DNA of 64,000 nt from NCBI RefSeq assembly GCF_964212655.1, contig NZ_OZ156465.1:3844001-3908000 (forward strand), written 5' to 3'. Under the pieces are notes generated by a model, which saw nothing but the letters and a program-made list of their open reading frames with translations, searched no databases and was not told the origin of the DNA. This stretch comes from Candidatus Thiodiazotropha sp. LNASS1 (GTDB lineage Bacteria > Pseudomonadota > Gammaproteobacteria > Chromatiales > Chromatiaceae). Of this stretch, positions 26,803 through 34,702 are shown in pieces. Position 1 is the first letter of the stretch. Every line of letters starts with the position of its first letter. The position numbers and the translations under genes were made by a program.

Positions 26803-29328
26803 TTATGCCTTGGCTACCCTGACGACGGTATCCATCCACCGCTGTGTGCCGCTGATAGGATCTGATGAGTTGGGGATGATGGTATTGGGATGAGTACCAT
26901 GCTTTTTCCACCATATATTCTTCACATCCGGATCAGCCGCGGCGCCTCCCGGTGTGGGAGAACGCTTGCCCGAACCATAGACCCCCGAGTGCTTGCGACC
27001 CAGGTGATGGGATATGGCGATCACACCCGGAATGATGCCTTCGGTAACATAGGCTGTGGTGGTGATCTCGCCCAGGCTGTTATAGACTCTGATCTTGTCG
27101 CCATTCTTAATACCGCGCGCTTCAGCCGTCTTGGTATTGATCCAGCCGGGATTGTCGTGCTTGATCTCGGTGAGCCACTTGCAGTGCGCGGTCCTTGAAT
27201 GGGTATGTACCGCCACCTTGTAGGTGGTGAGATTCAGCTCATCATCCGCCATCTTCTGGTGTTCGGGAATCGGCGTATAGGATGGGAATGCCGGAAAACC
27301 CTTGTTGGCGAAATTATCTGAATAGAAGTCCAGATAACCTGCCTTGACGAACTTGGTATTGGGGGGATAGGCCAGGTAAGCCGTGCCATCGATATTTTGC
27401 GCGACATAGGCCTTTTTAGCGCCTTTCGTACCCAGATACCCTTGACGCTTGGCTTCGGCTTCACTGTCGACACCTGCCTTTTTCCAGTTCCAGTAGACAC
27501 CGGTCTTCTCATCGAGAATCACGCCATCGCCGGACACGTCCACCTTGGTCTCATAGAAGCCGTAGTTGGGTTTGGCCTTCGGATCGTGCCATACGCCTTG
27601 CTTCTTCATATACTCGAAGCCTCCGGCCTCCCGCACACCGGGTGTCATCTCACAGGACTGACGTACGAAGTCTTCCTTGCTTGAGTATGCCAGTTCAAAG
27701 CCCATGCGCTTGGCCAGCTCAGGCCAGACATCGCCCTGGCAACGTGATTCTCCCAGGGGTTTAACCAACGGCTGCCGGATATAGAACTCGGCGATCTGGT
27801 TTGCCGACACCATGTCCTCCCAGTCCCAGCGCTCCAGGTATGTGACGTCGGGTAGGATCAAGTCTGCATACTGAGATGATTCGTCATAGACGATGGTTGT
27901 TGAAATAAGGAAGGGGATAATACTTTCATCCCGCATAATCGACTGCAGTTCCTTGTTGTCGCCATTGATGAATCCCGGGTTGTAGCAACTCCACCAGTAG
28001 ACCTTCGGTCGACCCGCCTGGCCATCCTTGATCATCGGTAGCACCTGGTGGCTTACATGATGAGTCGGGTAGGCCGCTTCACCCGGAAACCCGTCCTTGA
28101 CGTGGAGCGTTTTGTGGACCTTCGCCTTGGGGGAGGAGGGATGTTTCCAGCCTGCTCCAACACCCATGACACGTCCACCCGGACGATCGAGATTGTTGGT
28201 GATCGCTGACAACAGCATTGCCGCCCGCTCCTGATCCGCGCCGTGATAGTGCATTACGGTTCCACGGTAGGTGACCAGGCAGGCTGATTTGGCTTTTGCG
28301 AACCCGCGAGCGATCTTGCGTATGGTATCGGCTGGCACACCACTCTGTTTCTCTGCAAACTCGGGGGTGTACTTAGCGACATTTTTCTTCACCGCTGCAA
28401 TCTTCTCATCGATAGTCGCTTTGTAGTTTTCGCTGACACGCATGAATTTGAAGTGATCCTTCCTGTAGAGTTTCTCGTTCATGATGACATTACACATGGC
28501 CAGCATCACCAGTCCGTCATGTCCCACTTTGATCGGTACCCACTGATCGGCCTTGGCCGCCGTGTTTGTCAGGCGCACGTCGAATACGTATAGGGGTACG
28601 CCACGATCAACCTTGGCCCGGATCAGGCGCTGGGCGGTCGGAATATGGTTGGTATGGGTCTCAAACTGATTGCTGCCGAAAATCACCACGTAATCGGTGT
28701 TGTCATAATCCCAGTTGTCATACATGCCCCCCCACAGACTCTCCTGTCCTACCCATTTTGCCGCCTCACAGACAGAGGTGTGATTACCGATGGTGCCAGT
28801 GCCGTAGGCCTGCATGAAGTCGTACATGGTGGCAGCCTGGGACGCCTTGTGTCTGCCGTACTGATACATGAACAGTTCAGGGGTACCCGCATCGCGCAGG
28901 GGTTTCAGCTTGGATACGATCAGGTCAAGGGCCTCATCCCAGGAAATACGTTTCCATTTGTGCTCGCCACGTTTGCCTGCGCGTTTCATCGGGTGCAGGA
29001 TCCGGTCGGGGAAGTAGACCTGGTTGATGCCCGCCTGTCCCTTGGCACAGAGTTTGCCGAGTGTGCGGATGGAATCGGGATGGCCTTCGAGCTTTACCAG
29101 GCGTCCGTCCTCTACATAACCGATCATGGAGTCTCGGGTTACACACTGCCAGCAGGCCGTGGGAATTGCCTGTCTCTCCTTACCTGTTGTGGGTGAAAAA
29201 TCCTTGCCGCCCGCCTGCAGTTTAAGCGATCCGGCAAATGCACTCTGACTGCAGCCCAATCCGGCTGCCAATGCGCAACCGCTGCCTGCGGTCAGTTTCA
29301 TGAAATCACGACGATTTAACTTTTTCAT
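26803..29328 (-). CDS. Periplasmic DMSO-reductase-family molybdopterin oxidoreductase, catalytic subunit
   Basis: This 841-residue Mo-bisMGD enzyme has a Tat signal (RRDFMK at 6-11). The N-terminal iron-sulfur site has Cys59, Cys62 and Cys94 (CWQC...GKLC), but position 66, normally the third Cys, is Asp (CVTRDSM). Cys187 in GNHTSVCEAA is the likely Mo ligand. MGD-binding segments such as YVVIFGSNQFETHTNH and DYVVIFGSN, and a C-terminal MopB domain (LTTYKVAVHTHSRTAHC, ARGIKNGDKIRVYNSLGEITTTAYV), are present. It resembles polysulfide/thiosulfate/selenate-type reductases rather than NapA or NarG. The substrate is unknown. It is co-transcribed with the ferredoxin subunit, the 12-haem cytochrome and a TorD-type chaperone. 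Confidence 0.9.
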   Translation of the reverse strand: MKKLNRRDFMKLTAGSGCALAAGLGCSQSAFAGSLKLQAGGKDFSPTTGKERQAIPTACWQCVTRDSMIGYVEDGRLVKLEGHPDSIRTLGKLCAKGQAGINQVYFPDRILHPMKRAGKRGEHKWKRISWDEALDLIVSKLKPLRDAGTPELFMYQYGRHKASQAATMYDFMQAYGTGTIGNHTSVCEAAKWVGQESLWGGMYDNWDYDNTDYVVIFGSNQFETHTNHIPTAQRLIRAKVDRGVPLYVFDVRLTNTAAKADQWVPIKVGHDGLVMLAMCNVIMNEKLYRKDHFKFMRVSENYKATIDEKIAAVKKNVAKYTPEFAEKQSGVPADTIRKIARGFAKAKSACLVTYRGTVMHYHGADQERAAMLLSAITNNLDRPGGRVMGVGAGWKHPSSPKAKVHKTLHVKDGFPGEAAYPTHHVSHQVLPMIKDGQAGRPKVYWWSCYNPGFINGDNKELQSIMRDESIIPFLISTTIVYDESSQYADLILPDVTYLERWDWEDMVSANQIAEFYIRQPLVKPLGESRCQGDVWPELAKRMGFELAYSSKEDFVRQSCEMTPGVREAGGFEYMKKQGVWHDPKAKPNYGFYETKVDVSGDGVILDEKTGVYWNWKKAGVDSEAEAKRQGYLGTKGAKKAYVAQNIDGTAYLAYPPNTKFVKAGYLDFYSDNFANKGFPAFPSYTPIPEHQKMADDELNLTTYKVAVHTHSRTAHCKWLTEIKHDNPGWINTKTAEARGIKNGDKIRVYNSLGEITTTAYVTEGIIPGVIAISHHLGRKHSGVYGSGKRSPTPGGAAADPDVKNIWWKKHGTHPNTIIPNSSDPISGTQRWMDTVVRVAKA

Positions 29329-29361
29329 ATCAATTCCTCTCTTAATACAGGCTCTCAGGGT

Positions 29362-30213
29362 CTATGGAATCTGGTCCACAAAGTGGTCCAGTTTGCCCTT
29401 CTTTCGCTGTGTATAGAGGGTTTTCAACATGTTGTCGGGATCGATGTAGAACACATGAGGAATGGTTCCCTCTTCCGGAAGCAGAACGTTGTCGGCCTTG
29501 GCCAGGTTGTGCTCTTTTACAAGCTTGGAGACTTCGCTGTTCGGGTCGTTGAGGTCACCGAAAATTCGTGCACGTCCCTGGCAAGTGTTGACACAGGATG
29601 GTTCGACCCCGTTATCGACACGATGAGCACACATATCGCATTTGTCCGCAGCCTGCTTTGTCGGATCAGCGCCCGCTTTGACAAAGGGATCAAATGAACG
29701 GACGCCGTAAGGGCAGGCATCAATACATTTGCCGCAGCCGATACATTTTTCCTTGTCTATCAGGATCAAGCCATCAGGACGTTTATAGGTCGCACCCGTG
29801 CGATAACGTATGGTTTTGCCATCAGCCGTCTTGAATTTGGCCCGTTTGCCTGGAAATTCCGGACAGGCTTTGACACAAGGTGGAACACCATCTTTCTCAT
29901 TGCCCTCGCAGTGATTGCACATCAGGGGTAAGAATTCCTTCTTGGTATTTGGAAATGTACCCATGGTTTTCTCTTGGACGACTGCCCGGAAACGGCCCAA
30001 AGAGACATTGTTTTCAGATTTGCAGGCCACGGTACAGGCCCTGCAGCCTATGCAGCGCCTGAGGTCCATCACCATCGCCCAACGGGGTGCTTTTGATTGA
30101 GCCGCTTCAAGACTCACCTTCGGTGTCGCCAATGCCGCAGCGCCTATCGCGGCTGTGCCTACACCACTCAGAAATTTGCGACGGTTGACGTCTGGTGTTT
30201 TGTTATCACTCAT
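29362..30213 (-). CDS. Tat-exported four-cluster ferredoxin subunit (DmsB/PsrB/NrfC-like)
   Basis: This 283-residue electron-transfer subunit has a twin-arginine signal NRRKFLSG. Four [4Fe-4S] motifs follow: CIGCRACTVACK, CNHCEGNEKDGVPPCVKAC, CIGCGKCIDACPYG and CDMCAHRVDNGVEPSC. It would carry electrons between the molybdoenzyme and the multihaem cytochrome in the periplasm. I chose ATG 30213, with AGGAGA at 30221-30226, over an in-frame start at 30240. It overlaps the cytochrome stop by 8 nt, so translation is coupled. Confidence 0.93.
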   Translation of the reverse strand: MSDNKTPDVNRRKFLSGVGTAAIGAAALATPKVSLEAAQSKAPRWAMVMDLRRCIGCRACTVACKSENNVSLGRFRAVVQEKTMGTFPNTKKEFLPLMCNHCEGNEKDGVPPCVKACPEFPGKRAKFKTADGKTIRYRTGATYKRPDGLILIDKEKCIGCGKCIDACPYGVRSFDPFVKAGADPTKQAADKCDMCAHRVDNGVEPSCVNTCQGRARIFGDLNDPNSEVSKLVKEHNLAKADNVLLPEEGTIPHVFYIDPDNMLKTLYTQRKKGKLDHFVDQIP

Positions 30214-31795
30214 ATCGTATTCTCCTACGCATCTCCTCACCCTCCGCTACAGTTGATTGTGTGGTTTTTGCAAGATCATCACTACTTCTCGTCTCTTCCA
30301 ATAGCTCAATGGTGTCTTCAAAATTGCCGAATGCACCGTCGAGAATGTTTACTGCGTACTTTTTGTTATGTACGCCGTTACCAACGCGTACAATATTGAG
30401 AAGATCATTTCCCTCGGCTAGCATTTGCTCTGCTTGGGTCAATCTCTCATTGTCCAATCTATCCTTCAGTTCGGCGAAGAGATTCCTGGCTTCCTTCTCA
30501 ACCTCTTCCACGTCCGCCACCTCATTGGTGAGTAATTCGTTCCAGTCACTGAGCATTTTTCTGTGTTGTTCTGTATGGCAGGCAGCACAGGTATCGCCTG
30601 AGGCGGTTCTCACGTCATGCCCTTTACTCAGTGTCTTCTTGAGATGACAGCCCATGCAGTTTGTGTTGACCTCGTACATCAGATGCGGGTCACCCGAGAT
30701 ATCCTCATTAACAGGAGCGCCTGAAAGCAGCAGCTTTTGGTACTTGTGCTGATCGACGTGACAGAGCTGACAATCATTGCGTACGAAATCAAGATGGTCA
30801 GTTCTGTTCTTATGTTCGATCACGCTGTGACAATCGAAGCAGTCAGCCTTGTTCGGCACATGCTTGTCATGCATGAGTTCGCGGTCGCCTGCAGTTGCCA
30901 GTAACGTCTGACTTCTGTTATGGCAGGTAAGACAGCCATTCGAGACGACATTTCCGGTATTAATCTCTCCCTCCCCGCTTACCATTTCGAAGTGGCAACT
31001 CTCACAGGCAACGCCTGATTCCTGTATTGTCTGATGAGTGATCGGTTTTTTGGTGCTGGCAGGGTCGCCTGCCTGTAACTGGCTTTGAAGCGATTTTGTC
31101 GGGATCGTGTGGCAGATATCGCAACGGGAGACCCCTTGATTGAAATCGATGGCCGGCTTGTTGACAAAGGTGATTTTCTTAATGTCCCCATTGGCCATCT
31201 CCGCTTTGTCAAGTGTGGGCTTGTCCAGTTTAAGGTGACAAAGGAAACAGATGTCTTCAGGCACCTCGAAGTGCTTTTTCTCCGTTGTCTTGAAATGGCA
31301 TGTATCGCAGGTGATCTGGTGGCCATCGAGAGCCTTATCACTAAAGTGAACCTGGTGTTTGAAACGGACCCGATCAGTAAACTGTATCTCCACCGGCGCC
31401 AGTTTCTCACGGTCGTGACAGCCGGACTGTAAACAAGCGCCATCCTTGATCACAGGGCGTATGGGCAGTGGAGCATCCCGGTCATAAAGGTATGCTGCAA
31501 GGTGGCGTAATCCTTCGTACTTGGCCTTCATGGAATGCTTCTCGCCTGGTAAAAAGTGGCAATCGACACACTCCGCCTGCATGCCTTCCGGATTATTGCT
31601 CTTGTAGTGATAGTTTGACTTCCAGGCTTCATACTGCTCTGTCATGGTGTGGCAGCTGCCCCCACAAAAAGACGACTGCGACGTGTAATACTCAAAGCCG
31701 CCCCAGGCGGTTAAGAGAAAAAGAACTGTTCCCATGAAGATCAGTACCATCAGTCGCCAGGTAACTCTTAATTCAATTCCAGCGCCACTATTCAT
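30206..31795 (-). CDS. Membrane-anchored 12-haem c-type cytochrome
   Basis: This 529-residue protein has an N-terminal membrane helix (LMVLIFMGTVLFLLTAWGGFEYY) and a periplasmic domain with ten CxxCH motifs (CVDCH, CDTCH, CFLCH, CDICH, CESCH, CLTCH, CFDCH, CQLCH, CMGCH, CAACH). An initial CGGSCH (CX3CH) and a CLQSGCH (CX4CH) make up to twelve haems. The first haem region (SSFCGGSCHTM) resembles NapC/NirT quinol dehydrogenases. The last 110 residues have no haem sites and look like coiled coil. No NrfD/PsrC-like membrane subunit is encoded, so this cytochrome probably exchanges electrons with the quinone pool. It is the first gene of the operon, behind the sigma-54 promoter. Confidence 0.9.
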   Translation of the reverse strand: MNSGAGIELRVTWRLMVLIFMGTVLFLLTAWGGFEYYTSQSSFCGGSCHTMTEQYEAWKSNYHYKSNNPEGMQAECVDCHFLPGEKHSMKAKYEGLRHLAAYLYDRDAPLPIRPVIKDGACLQSGCHDREKLAPVEIQFTDRVRFKHQVHFSDKALDGHQITCDTCHFKTTEKKHFEVPEDICFLCHLKLDKPTLDKAEMANGDIKKITFVNKPAIDFNQGVSRCDICHTIPTKSLQSQLQAGDPASTKKPITHQTIQESGVACESCHFEMVSGEGEINTGNVVSNGCLTCHNRSQTLLATAGDRELMHDKHVPNKADCFDCHSVIEHKNRTDHLDFVRNDCQLCHVDQHKYQKLLLSGAPVNEDISGDPHLMYEVNTNCMGCHLKKTLSKGHDVRTASGDTCAACHTEQHRKMLSDWNELLTNEVADVEEVEKEARNLFAELKDRLDNERLTQAEQMLAEGNDLLNIVRVGNGVHNKKYAVNILDGAFGNFEDTIELLEETRSSDDLAKTTQSTVAEGEEMRRRIRYE

Positions 31796-31864
31796 TGCCT
31801 TTGTTTTCCCCCAGTCGGGCAGACTGTGTTCACTCGGCTTTGTGTTTATATGTTTCGGAACATC

Positions 31865-31880
31865 AGCAAGAGTCGTTCCA
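31865..31880 (-). promoter_or_regulatory. Sigma-54 (-24/-12) promoter for the cytochrome-molybdoenzyme operon
   Basis: Read on the minus strand the site is TGGAACGACTCTTGCT. It matches the consensus TGGCACGNNNNTTGCW at every fixed position except one (A for C at the fourth), with exact GG-to-GC spacing. Transcription would start near 31854, leaving a leader of about 60 nt before the cytochrome ATG. The adjacent divergent operon encodes an NtrC-type activator, the protein class that such promoters require. Confidence 0.75.
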
Positions 31881-32030
31881 GGTTATTATCTGTTTGAAAA
31901 TGTGGAAAAATATAAAGTAGAAAAAATATAAATCTGGATTTAGTTACCTGTTGGTTACTTTTCGCTGAATTGTGTAACCATTGTGGTTTGTTCTTTAATT
32001 ACATGCTGTTAGCAAAGCACCGCCTGACAG

Positions 32031-32052
32031 TATGTTACCGATAGGTAACATA
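32031..32052. promoter_or_regulatory. Perfect palindrome, candidate enhancer for the NtrC-type regulator
   Basis: Arms TATGTTACC (32031-32039) and GGTAACATA (32044-32052) are separated by 4 nt. Related GTTACC/GGTTAC/GTAACC half-sites recur at about 31942-31980. The palindrome lies about 180 bp upstream of the predicted sigma-54 start at 31854, a normal distance for an enhancer. It could serve the divergent sensor operon too. Confidence 0.55.
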
Positions 32053-32341
32053 CCGAGATGTGGAGAAGCACTCCGGAGAAGGCTTCTTCACTGCCCATGA
32101 AAAAGCGGGTACAAACAGGTGGTCTGGATGCGGACAGTAGGCGTATGCAACTAAAAAACAACAACTTCCTGATTAAGTAATGGATTCTGCTATCCTTGCA
32201 GAATAGCAACTATAAAAGTACGGGAAAGTGTGGCCATTGAAGGTCTTTGTTCGCTGCAGGGAGCGTATGACATTTCGTAATGCAGCTACCGTGACATAAC
32301 TTAGCAGTATCCCTGAGAAGTTGTTTTAGTGAGGATCCCAA

Positions 32342-33211
32342 GTGCGATTGACCTTTTTAATATTACTTTTCTGGATTACTCCAATTTATGCAGCCAATAC
32401 GGAATCACCTATCCGTTTCGGTTTAACGGCTGTTGTGCCCACTGAAAATCTAAGATTTCTGGATCAATGGAGTCAATACCTGGAGCAAAAAACAGGTCGC
32501 AAGGTCGAGTTTGTGCAGAGAAAGTCTTATCGGGAAGTAATGGATCTGTTGGATACGGGTGTTATCGAATTCGCTTGGATCTGCGGTTATCCTTACATCC
32601 AGGCAAGAGAAACGGAATCACTTCAGCTCCTGACAGTGCCTATTTACCGGGGAGCACCACGTTATCACTCTTATATAATTGTCCATCATAGCAGTCCCTA
32701 TAAACGCTTCAGCGACCTGAGAGGGAAAAGTTTCGCCTTCTCTGATCCTGATTCGAATTCAGGTTTCCTCTATCCACTGGCCTTGATTGCAAAAAAAGGA
32801 GAGAAGCCTGAGACTTTTTTCCGCCAGACATTCTTTACCTTCAATCACGCTGAGACGGTACAAGCCGTTTCCGAGCAGGTTGCAGATGCTGGAGCCGTAG
32901 ACTCGTATATATGGGAGTACATTGCCGTCTTCAAGCCGGATATTACTGAAAAAACCCGAATAATAAAGAAATCGCCAAGCTTTGGTTTTCCACCTGTTGT
33001 ATACCGTCTAGGTATAGATACCGACATAGTAAAACAAATGAAACATACACTTGAAAATATGCATCAGGATTTAACCGGACAGGAACTACTCGACCGGCTC
33101 AAACTGGATGGCTTCGGTGATTATTCTGATTCGTTGTTCAATGAAATCCGCGCTTTGGAAAATACAGTTCAAAGCGCCGACCCCAGGTACTCCGTGGTAC
33201 AAACAGATTAA
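32342..33211 (+). CDS. PhnD-like periplasmic binding protein (sensor accessory)
   Basis: This 289-residue protein has a signal peptide (FLILLFWITPIYAANT) and the phosphate/phosphonate-binding fold: IRFGLTAVVPTENLRFLDQWSQYL, VEFVQRKSYREVMDLL, FAWICGYPYI, and SDLRGKSFAFSDPDSNSGFLYP. Family members near two-component genes (for example ArxX, and the sensor part of TtrS) bind the ligand and signal to the kinase. No ABC transporter genes accompany it, supporting a sensory role. It begins with GTG and ends 15 bp before the kinase gene. Confidence 0.88.
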   Translation: MRLTFLILLFWITPIYAANTESPIRFGLTAVVPTENLRFLDQWSQYLEQKTGRKVEFVQRKSYREVMDLLDTGVIEFAWICGYPYIQARETESLQLLTVPIYRGAPRYHSYIIVHHSSPYKRFSDLRGKSFAFSDPDSNSGFLYPLALIAKKGEKPETFFRQTFFTFNHAETVQAVSEQVADAGAVDSYIWEYIAVFKPDITEKTRIIKKSPSFGFPPVVYRLGIDTDIVKQMKHTLENMHQDLTGQELLDRLKLDGFGDYSDSLFNEIRALENTVQSADPRYSVVQTD

Positions 33212-33226
33212 TTATTCAGTATACAA

Positions 33227-34702
33227 ATGCCCAAGATTAATCCGAAATCCTGGCCATTGGCGATAAAGTTATCCCTCACCATAACGGCCGTTGTTACATG
33301 CGTCGGGTTTTTGATCGGAATACTCATGGTTGTACAGGACTGGAAACGATTTCAAAATGATTTGGGTGAAAAAGCGCTGCTGCTATCTGAATCCATTTCA
33401 ATCACTGCGCCAAAGGCTATGCTGCGAAAAGACTATTGGTCTCTTTACCTCAGTCTCAAGAATATGGCATCCAAGGGTCCTGGAGCCAGAAGCGAACACG
33501 AAATCATAGATGCGATGATATTGGATGCTGAAGGCCTGGTTCAGGCCCATCTTCATCCCGCGAAGCATCCGATAGGTCTTGTCTTTGCGCCAGATAATGA
33601 AACCGAGAAAGCTATAACCAGCCAGGCGATGGCCGCGAGAACTCCGACCGTGTTGAGCAACGGCGGTTTTTCCAAAGATGGATTTCAGGAAGGTGTCGTA
33701 CCGCTGTTTTCAGATCAAAAATACCTTGGTGTGGTTCGGGTTCGTCTCTCTGTCGTCAGTCTATTCGAAAAGGCGAAATCCACAGCCGTAATCGTTCTTT
33801 TGTCGATATTGCTCTTCGTCTTTATCGGAAGTCTGCTGGGTACCATAGTATCCAGGCGGGTTGTCGGGCCTTTGACCGCAATCACACACGGGCTTGAGGC
33901 GGTAGGACGTGGAGAGATGACCGACTTTTCACCAATACCGGTGAAAGAAGGAGATGAAATAGGAAGGCTTAGTGTGACCTTCAATCAGATCATGTCTGAA
34001 CTGGCGGAAAAAAAGATGCTCGAAGAGGAGATCGCAATGAGCGAGAAACTGGTCGCCTTGGGAAGAATTACCGCCGGTGTGGCGCATGAGGTAAATAATC
34101 CACTTGCAGGGCTTTTAAACTGTATAGATACGCTGCGTCAGCATCCAAACGACAAGGAGTTGATCGATCGTTACCTGCCGGTTATTGACCAGGGACTGCA
34201 TCGGATTAAAGATATTGTTCATAACCTTCTCGTTGGACTCAAGAACGAGGATAGTGATGAAATGATAAACATTCAACAGGTCGACAAGCTTCATGATTTG
34301 ATACTGGCGGAAATAGGTGAAAGAGATATCAAAATATACTGGAACAATACAGCAGATAGAGATACCTGTATTCCAGGAAAGACCGAACAGATAATCTGTA
34401 ATTTACTGAAAAATGCTGTTGAAATCATTCCCGAAAACGGAACCATTGATTTCAACATGTATCAAGAGGGAAGGCGTCTCGTCATCAAAGTCAGTGATAA
34501 TGGCCCCGGAGTTGCCTCAAATATAAGAAACCAACTATTCGATCCTTTCTTTACAACAAAGCCCAACGGCACAGGATTGGGACTGTGGGTTGTCTACCGT
34601 CTGGTTCAGAATATGCAAGGTATCATCGAGGTAGAGAGCGAGCTGGGAAAAGGTACGACTTTCCTCATCGAACTACCGGTAATCAACAGGCAGGCAGCCT
34701 GA
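33227..34702 (+). CDS. Membrane sensor histidine kinase
   Basis: This 491-residue kinase has two membrane helices (about 16-36 and 186-206) flanking a periplasmic sensor of about 150 residues. A HAMP domain follows (VSRRVVGPLTAITHGLEAVGRGEM), then the phosphoacceptor His287 in AGVAHEVNNPL. ATPase motifs are CNLLKNAVEIIPENG (N box), VSDNGPGVA (G1), FFTTKPNGTGLGLWVV (F/G2). The H-box and catalytic domain are of the NtrB/ZraS type that partners NtrC-family regulators. The stop shares one base with the regulator start. Confidence 0.95.
   Translation: MPKINPKSWPLAIKLSLTITAVVTCVGFLIGILMVVQDWKRFQNDLGEKALLLSESISITAPKAMLRKDYWSLYLSLKNMASKGPGARSEHEIIDAMILDAEGLVQAHLHPAKHPIGLVFAPDNETEKAITSQAMAARTPTVLSNGGFSKDGFQEGVVPLFSDQKYLGVVRVRLSVVSLFEKAKSTAVIVLLSILLFVFIGSLLGTIVSRRVVGPLTAITHGLEAVGRGEMTDFSPIPVKEGDEIGRLSVTFNQIMSELAEKKMLEEEIAMSEKLVALGRITAGVAHEVNNPLAGLLNCIDTLRQHPNDKELIDRYLPVIDQGLHRIKDIVHNLLVGLKNEDSDEMINIQQVDKLHDLILAEIGERDIKIYWNNTADRDTCIPGKTEQIICNLLKNAVEIIPENGTIDFNMYQEGRRLVIKVSDNGPGVASNIRNQLFDPFFTTKPNGTGLGLWVVYRLVQNMQGIIEVESELGKGTTFLIELPVINRQAA

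Larger units (their letters stand above)
31796..32341. other. Divergent intergenic control region
   Basis: This 546-bp region separates the molybdoenzyme operon (minus) from the sensor operon (plus). Besides the sigma-54 promoter and palindrome it holds a hairpin with arms ATTCTGC/GCAGAAT at 32184-32204 and a GAGG ribosome-binding site before the GTG at 32342. I find no additional gene. Confidence 0.6.
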
